64,000 bases of DNA. Origin: Filosporella fistucella (lineage: Eukaryota > Ascomycota > Leotiomycetes > Helotiales). Positions 58,873-64,000 of this stretch are shown here, in pieces. The position numbers and the translations under genes are program-made. Positions within the stretch are counted from its first letter, which is position 1; the number at the start of each line of letters is the position of its first letter. Where the stretch lies: assembly GCA_030077755.1 (NCBI GenBank), contig JAQJZZ010000017.1, forward strand, positions 1,178,001-1,242,000. The letters are read 5' to 3'. The notes below the pieces were generated by a model. The model had not been told where the DNA came from and searched no databases. It saw only the letters and a list, made by a program, of their open reading frames with translations.

Positions 58873-61800
58873 AACGATACTGCTTATACGCAAAGATATA
58901 CTCTGGTGAAGAATTTAGGATACACTGCACTATCTCTACTGTTTACATTGAAGAGATCATAGGTGACAAATGAACTAGACTTAGGTTATACAAACGGTGT
59001 TCCTTTTAGAGCTTTCCTAATGTTCTAAATACTAATTTGGGATTATATCATCCCTCACTTTGCCTTGCTTAGCGAATCTGACCGTTCTTAACTGGAAAAT
59101 CATTCTCTAATTATGGTATTCAGCGCCACCAGCTAGTATGGGCATGCTCATGGAAAGTATGCTCGAAAATTGATCTGATTGCTCAATTTGCTTGGCAGAA
59201 ACGGTCGTAAAAACATAACAATGAAACGATCTGTTGCATGTCGCAAATGGCGTGGCGGTGGCACATTCTCCCTTCGCCTCCTCGTTTCCAAATCTGGTAG
59301 ACAATTTCGGACATTTCGCGTTGGAGTGACTGAAGTCGCTAAATTTGAATGTTTTCACTTCTCAAGGTGTTGAACACATATGGGTAGAAGTTCTTTGGTT
59401 AGCATAATTCTAGCGTTATAACAAACAAGTCTGCTTGTTTTCCGAAATTCAAATCTGACAGCACTTGCTCCTCGGTCTGACCTTGCAATTCTCACACAAG
59501 CGGAGGTCGAGCGTTGAACATTATCACAAGCCTAGAACCATGTATGGCACCGTTGGATTGGAAGGCTGTGTGTCTTTCTAGTTAATGAAACTTTGCTTCT
59601 GGAGAAGATGGTGTGTGACGTTATGTCTATTGACAGCGGGGTCATCATTGCACCTATCATATGCCCAAATGGATAGGAACGATCGAAGAATCGTTCTAAT
59701 AGCATACGAATCGAGGATCGAATGTACAGATAAATGGCAATCAAGATGTTAAAAACAAAAAGTGGCTCGCTTGAGCTAACTGCTAATATGATATTTTGCA
59801 CAGTCAAAACCCATCGAACGCAACCCAGATGTGAGATACAGCAATAAAAGCGACAAGAAAGCTTATGAGGTACTTTTGAAACAACCGTAACGACTAAAAT
59901 GATGCAATCGATGCATCATGAGGTTATCGTAGCTATTTCTGACCACTATCAGAGTTTGCCCATCAACCAGTGACATCTACGGAGTAGTCTGCTAATCTTC
60001 CACGGACTCGCTGTCAGAAAAAGCATCCTCAATGCCATACTCATCGCACCTTGTAGCCTTTCTTCCCACCATCTTTCTTGTACCTACGAGATGCACAAAA
60101 TCCATTCTGGTGTTTCAGACCCCGCCTTGTGCATAAATAGTTGAAGGCCCTTGCTTCAACTTCAACCCTCGATAGGCCACTTTCTAACCCATGCTTCCCC
60201 ATAAATACTTGCACCGTCGGGGAAATGGCGATTTCTGAATGGACAATTGAGGCTATGGAGAATGTTGTAACATCATGCGGATCGTGACGTTCCCGAAGCC
60301 TCGAAGCCACTGGAATTGCCATGCGGGACCCTAGAGAATGGAAAGTGGGCAAAGATAAAGACTTCTGGAAGGACAGTCCATGCGATGGAAGGTGGGAAAG
60401 GTTCGAGATGCATAAAGTGAAGCCAAGGGATGTATGAAATAGATTGAGTGGAACTGTGGATTGCGACACATGGTATGTCAAATTGCCAGTGTAGTTTGAG
60501 CTTACTCCTGCTTGCCGGTAATTGACAGTGAAGAGTTTTCTTTCATAATTATACATTCTGGAAGTGTAGATCCATGAACTTTGATTAGATCGACGATTGG
60601 TAAATTCTCCTGCTGGGTCTGCATGTTGTCATATCACTAAAAGCCGCAAAGGTGGAATGGTAATGAGTGGAGGATGAGGGGTAGCAAATTACCGTGATGT
60701 TTCATGGTCTCTCGCGGATGCAGCCGGAGACGAGGATCCGTTATCGATAGTCTCAGGAGAAGGCTATCGGGAGCACATCCCAGCAGATGCTCAAGGAGCC
60801 TGGCATATTTTTTTCAACTTTTCGATGCTGTCCAATATAGGATCTAGCCCATGAACCGTGTGCTTGTAACGCGTCGGCGCCGCGCTCTGCCAAAAGTGAT
60901 CTGTATTGTAAGGGCGGGATGTGGTTGGTGTACAGAGACAAAATATCATCTATCTGCTGCTCTTGCAAACTCTGCCTCTGCCTGCTGTTCCAGACATTGT
61001 CACTTGCAGGCCATTGCTTCTCGGGACGGACCCTATAGCAGAAGTCAGAATTGATGCCGAACCTCAAATGATAGTTATGGATCAAGGTGGCAAACAATTT
61101 GACAATTCGAAGCTAGCCAGTCGTAATTAACAATGGAGGCGCTGAAAATATGCACCTCAGCCCTGGCGGTTGGAGCGACCACAGAAGAGGCGAGTGTTCC
61201 TGCGTAAAGCTGTTGAAGCATGTCCGTTGTTGGTGCTTCTGGTACTAGGAACGAGCTTGTAAGTTAGACAAGAATGTGACCAAGAGTTGGCAACGCGATG
61301 CGAGCAATCGAGTGGATGTTGCTGGTGGGCTGTAGGAAAATGTTAGTACGACAGATGAAAAAGGAGGAAGGAGGATGCCTCGAATTGTGTAAGCTTGTGG
61401 CAGCTGAGAGAGCAGAAGAAGCTGGAGACTGGAAGCTGAGATGGGAAGCCGGAGTGGGAGGTTGCAGTTGGAGCACGGGAGGAAAATGGAAGTTATCGAA
61501 GGTGTAATGGCCGCGAGTTGTACTTGTGCCTAGGTACCAAACCATGACAAGCCTCAAGCTCTCTCTTAGCACAGGCAATGGTAAAGTAGAGGTAGAGGTA
61601 CAACTAAACGGACTTCAGGAGTTCTCGTTATCTAGCTCTGTGTAACGGCTTTTCTTGTCTCTTGAGACCTGATCAGCCTTCGGGACTTTTTTCCCTTCAG
61701 GTTGCTCTCGGACGCTTGAATGTGGACCTTTCCACAACCACCGGCTGCATGTTCTCACCCACGCATTATGATGCACCAAATGATATATTTAAATAATAGT

Positions 61801-61920
61801 CCGTCTATTTTTCTCCATGCATATGCAGGGCAGCAGAGATTTGTGGCACATGGACGTTGCTTCACATAAGGTATTTGAGAACAAACAATTGTAGGCAGTA
61901 TCAAATGAAAGAACAAAGTG

Positions 61921-61941
61921 ACCATCCACCATCCACCATCA
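61921..61941. repeat. Heptamer tandem repeat ACCATCC, three units
   Basis: Three consecutive 7-bp units, ACCATCC ACCATCC ACCATCA, the last with one change. Noncoding. Confidence 0.8.
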
Positions 61942-62067
61942 GCGGCATGCTCCCATACATCAGCACACCACTATCTTGCAGCCAACACAAAGAAATAACT
62001 TGAGACAGGCAATGCCAACTACCTTTATCGTTGCTCCGCTCTTCATATCGGCGAGTGGAGCATTTAA

Positions 62068-62095
62068 CTGGAGACTGGAGACTGGAGACTGGAGG
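62068..62095. repeat. Heptamer tandem repeat CTGGAGA, four units
   Basis: Four 7-bp units, the last ending CTGGAGG. Noncoding, about 1 kb upstream of BEM1. Confidence 0.85.
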
Positions 62096-62703
62096 CCAGG
62101 AGAGTGAACTGGACTGAACTGGCGAGAGTTGGGCTGAAGACCCAGCATTTCTACCCCTTCGCCCCTTTACATCGTACAGCTGGAGGAGTAGGAGAAGGAG
62201 TTGGTACCTTCACAAAGTAGGGCACTTATTGGCACTGAGGTGGTGCTTGCTTCTGCCTCTGTATAGTACGATTTCCTAGTACTGGCTGTGGTGGAGTCCT
62301 AGGTACCTACGCACCTACCGTCCGCCAAATGCGCCGTTCAAGCTCCTCAAATCATTACCTACCGTCCGGACATGTACAAGCACAAAATACATGTACAGAC
62401 AGCCCAGGGCCAAAAGTCTGGGATCTGTACTAACTGTTAACTGCCTTACTGCCCACTCGTGCATGCACAAGTCTTTATTCGTACCTATCGTATGCCTACC
62501 TATCTATCTATATCTGTATCCATATCCCACAGGACATGGCTCTACACATTTGCGTTCACATCTGTATTATATATTATGATTATTTCTCTTTTCGTCGTCC
62601 TCCTTACTTACCGGCGCATCTGAATAATAATACGGAAAACGCTCATCCCTCATCCCTCCACCCCTGCCTATTTCCCCGTCCCCAGTCATTTTCGACTCGC
62701 GCC

Positions 62704-62738
62704 TGAGCACTGAGCACTGAGCACTGAACACTGAGCAC
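62704..62738. repeat. Heptamer tandem repeat TGAGCAC, five units
   Basis: Five 7-bp units, with one substitution in the fourth (TGAACAC). Noncoding, about 0.4 kb upstream of BEM1. Confidence 0.85.
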
Positions 62739-63119
62739 AGGAGGGGCTCCCGCTAATTCCTTCGCACCTCCCTTCTCTACCCAAAATCCTCCAACCCCCA
62801 ACCTCATCTACAGGGAAACTGGATATTTGACAGTATCTACCCCTTCTTTGCTGATTCATCTCACTTCTTTGCCTCATCGCTGTCGTCTTTGCCAAGTCCA
62901 GATTCTCCTTTCACCTTCAACTTTCCCCCACCCAACCAGCCATTCATTCATTCATTGTTGTCGCTCGTCGCCGGAAGGAGTTGCGCAGAACAAACAAATC
63001 AGCCGGCCTGTGACGAATCCCGACCCTGATTGTGTACACCCAAAGATTCCATTTGAAGAGAACTTTGCTTTTGCTTAGGTTGAGGGTGTGCGACGTGAAG
63101 CAAAGCAAACACAGACAAT

Positions 63120-64000
63120 ATGAAGGTCAGCAATCCCCCACCCTCCCAGAATGAGGTGACTCCATGGCGGTTTGCTCCTTCAACTTGCTAACAATGCAAA
63201 TCCTGCAGGCTCTCAGGAGGAGTTTGAAGACCGACAAGGACAAAGTGAATCATCAATCCATACCTGCAAAATCCGCGCTTGCTATCGTTCCACCAAAGAA
63301 GGTTTGTGGTCCTTTTGACTGTGCGACAATCAATGAGGGGTGACTGATGGATTTCATCAATATAGGTTATCCGCGCACTCTACGATTATGAGGCTCAGTC
63401 AGGTCAAGAATTATCGTTTCAGAAAGGCGACTTTTTCCATGTAATTGGACGGGAGAACGATACAGATTGGTATGAGGCGTGCAATCCGGCGCTTCCAGAC
63501 GCTCGGGGACTGGTTCCAGTACAATTCTTCCAGGCCTTGGGGAAGACTGAGAGGGATAGTGGGCAGTCAGATAAGTCACCACAAGCAGTACGGATGCCTG
63601 ATCACGACTCTGGATATTCGGATACAGGTTCTGGGACATTGGTTGGAACAGACACTGCACGATCATCCAAAACCATGGGTGGGAAGGGATCCGGAGCGAT
63701 GGTATATGGCGTGGTGATGTACGACTTTGCTGCAGAAAGGCCGGATGAGCTGGATGCGAAGGAAGGAGAAGCCATTATTGTGATTGCTCAATCTAACCCG
63801 GAATGGTTTGTTGCGAAGCCTATTGGCAGACTCGGAGGACCTGGTTTAATTCCAGTATCTTTCATTGAGATTAGAGATATGGCCTCGAACAAACCGGTTC
63901 CGGACGCACAAGAAGCTGTACAGAGAGCCGGAATACCGAAGGTTGAGGAGTGGAAGAAAATGGCAGCGGATTATAAGAACAGCAGTATCACCCTCGGGAA
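63120..64000 (+). CDS. BEM1: Polarity scaffold BEM1 (SH3-SH3-PX-PB1), 5' part
   Basis: Exons 63120-63125, 63209-63301 and 63366 to the window end, open throughout. The first exon is just ATG AAG; splicing gives MKALRRSLKTDKDK, the expected Bem1 opening. The first SH3 domain (about 34-90) has ALYDYEAQSGQELSFQKGD and WYEACNP. The second (from about 146) has YGVVMYDFAAERPDELDAKEGE, with WFVAKPIGRLGGPGLIPVSF. The linker PKVEEWKKMAADYKNSSITLG leads to the PX domain, which is beyond the edge. Bem1 links Cdc42, its GEF Cdc24, PAK kinases and, in filamentous fungi, the NADPH oxidase complex. Donor GTCAGC is weak, but the acceptor and frame support it. Confidence 0.92.

Larger units (their letters stand above)
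58873..63119. other. Large gene-poor region upstream of BEM1
   Basis: 4.2 kb with no supported gene. The longest ORF (60041-60556, minus, 171 codons) starts with an ATG but has no recognisable domain, and a splice could not be tested. A shorter one sits at 60753-61097. From about 61.9 kb the sequence contains three heptamer tandem repeats plus short CATT and CTAT runs, and TACCTAGG-like palindromes near 61531 and 62300. The right end is pyrimidine-rich, as expected of a long BEM1 leader. Confidence 0.45.

Noticed and set aside
60041..60556. 171-codon minus-strand ORF in the large gap before BEM1
   Set aside because: It has an ATG but no recognisable domain or supporting neighbour. Kept only as a note in the intergenic entry; expression data would be needed.

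Overview
The window is nuclear DNA of a filamentous ascomycete. Most protein genes carry one to five very short introns (commonly 43-60 nt, GTAHGT donors, CTAAC-type branch sites). The gene set includes filamentous-fungal families such as a Hos3-type deacetylase, a 2EXR protein and an ARC-complex Arb1. The moderate A+T content and the gene complement fit a leotiomycete such as the Sclerotiniaceae, but that placement is inference from memory of protein style, not a database match. I see no rRNA, tRNA, CRISPR array or intact transposon.

Layout. 1-5.2 kb: a GNAT acetyltransferase (cut by the window edge), isopentenyl-diphosphate isomerase, and the ribosomal-protein import symportin SYO1. 5.2-8.1 kb: a long gap and one orphan disordered protein with a suspicious reading-frame change. 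8.1-13.7 kb: two ribosome-assembly DEAD-box helicases, DBP10 and DBP4, head to head across 285 bp. 14-24 kb: FAD synthetase, a SUN-domain nuclear-envelope protein, UDP-glucose 4-epimerase, a quinone oxidoreductase and a prolyl 4-hydroxylase. 24.8-33.1 kb: Arb1, inositol polyphosphate multikinase, CLP1 and a PMP3-family membrane protein. 33.4-41.6 kb: RNA polymerase III subunit RPC37, DDB1, 3-hydroxyisobutyrate dehydrogenase and a membrane N-acetyltransferase. 41.6-45.5 kb: a gene-poor stretch with an AT-rich island, and a 2EXR protein. 45.6-64 kb: tRNA-guanine transglycosylase, the Hos3 deacetylase with a one-base frame break in a C8 run, VPS36, a THP3/SAC3-domain protein, an auxin-efflux-carrier-family transporter, a 4.2-kb gene-poor stretch with heptamer repeats, and the 5' part of the polarity scaffold BEM1.

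The genes are mainly single-copy housekeeping functions and do not form one pathway. The only clear functional grouping is SYO1-DBP10-DBP4, all of which act in ribosome assembly. Several unlinked genes act in chromatin and RNA biology (ARB1, HOS3, DDB1, CLP1, THP3, RPC37). I found no convincing undescribed multi-gene system. The most useful second looks are the HOS3 frame break, the orphan gene near 7 kb, very small exons and introns, and a few unannotated candidate small genes. Exon coordinates were derived by hand from splice-site consensus and frame continuity.
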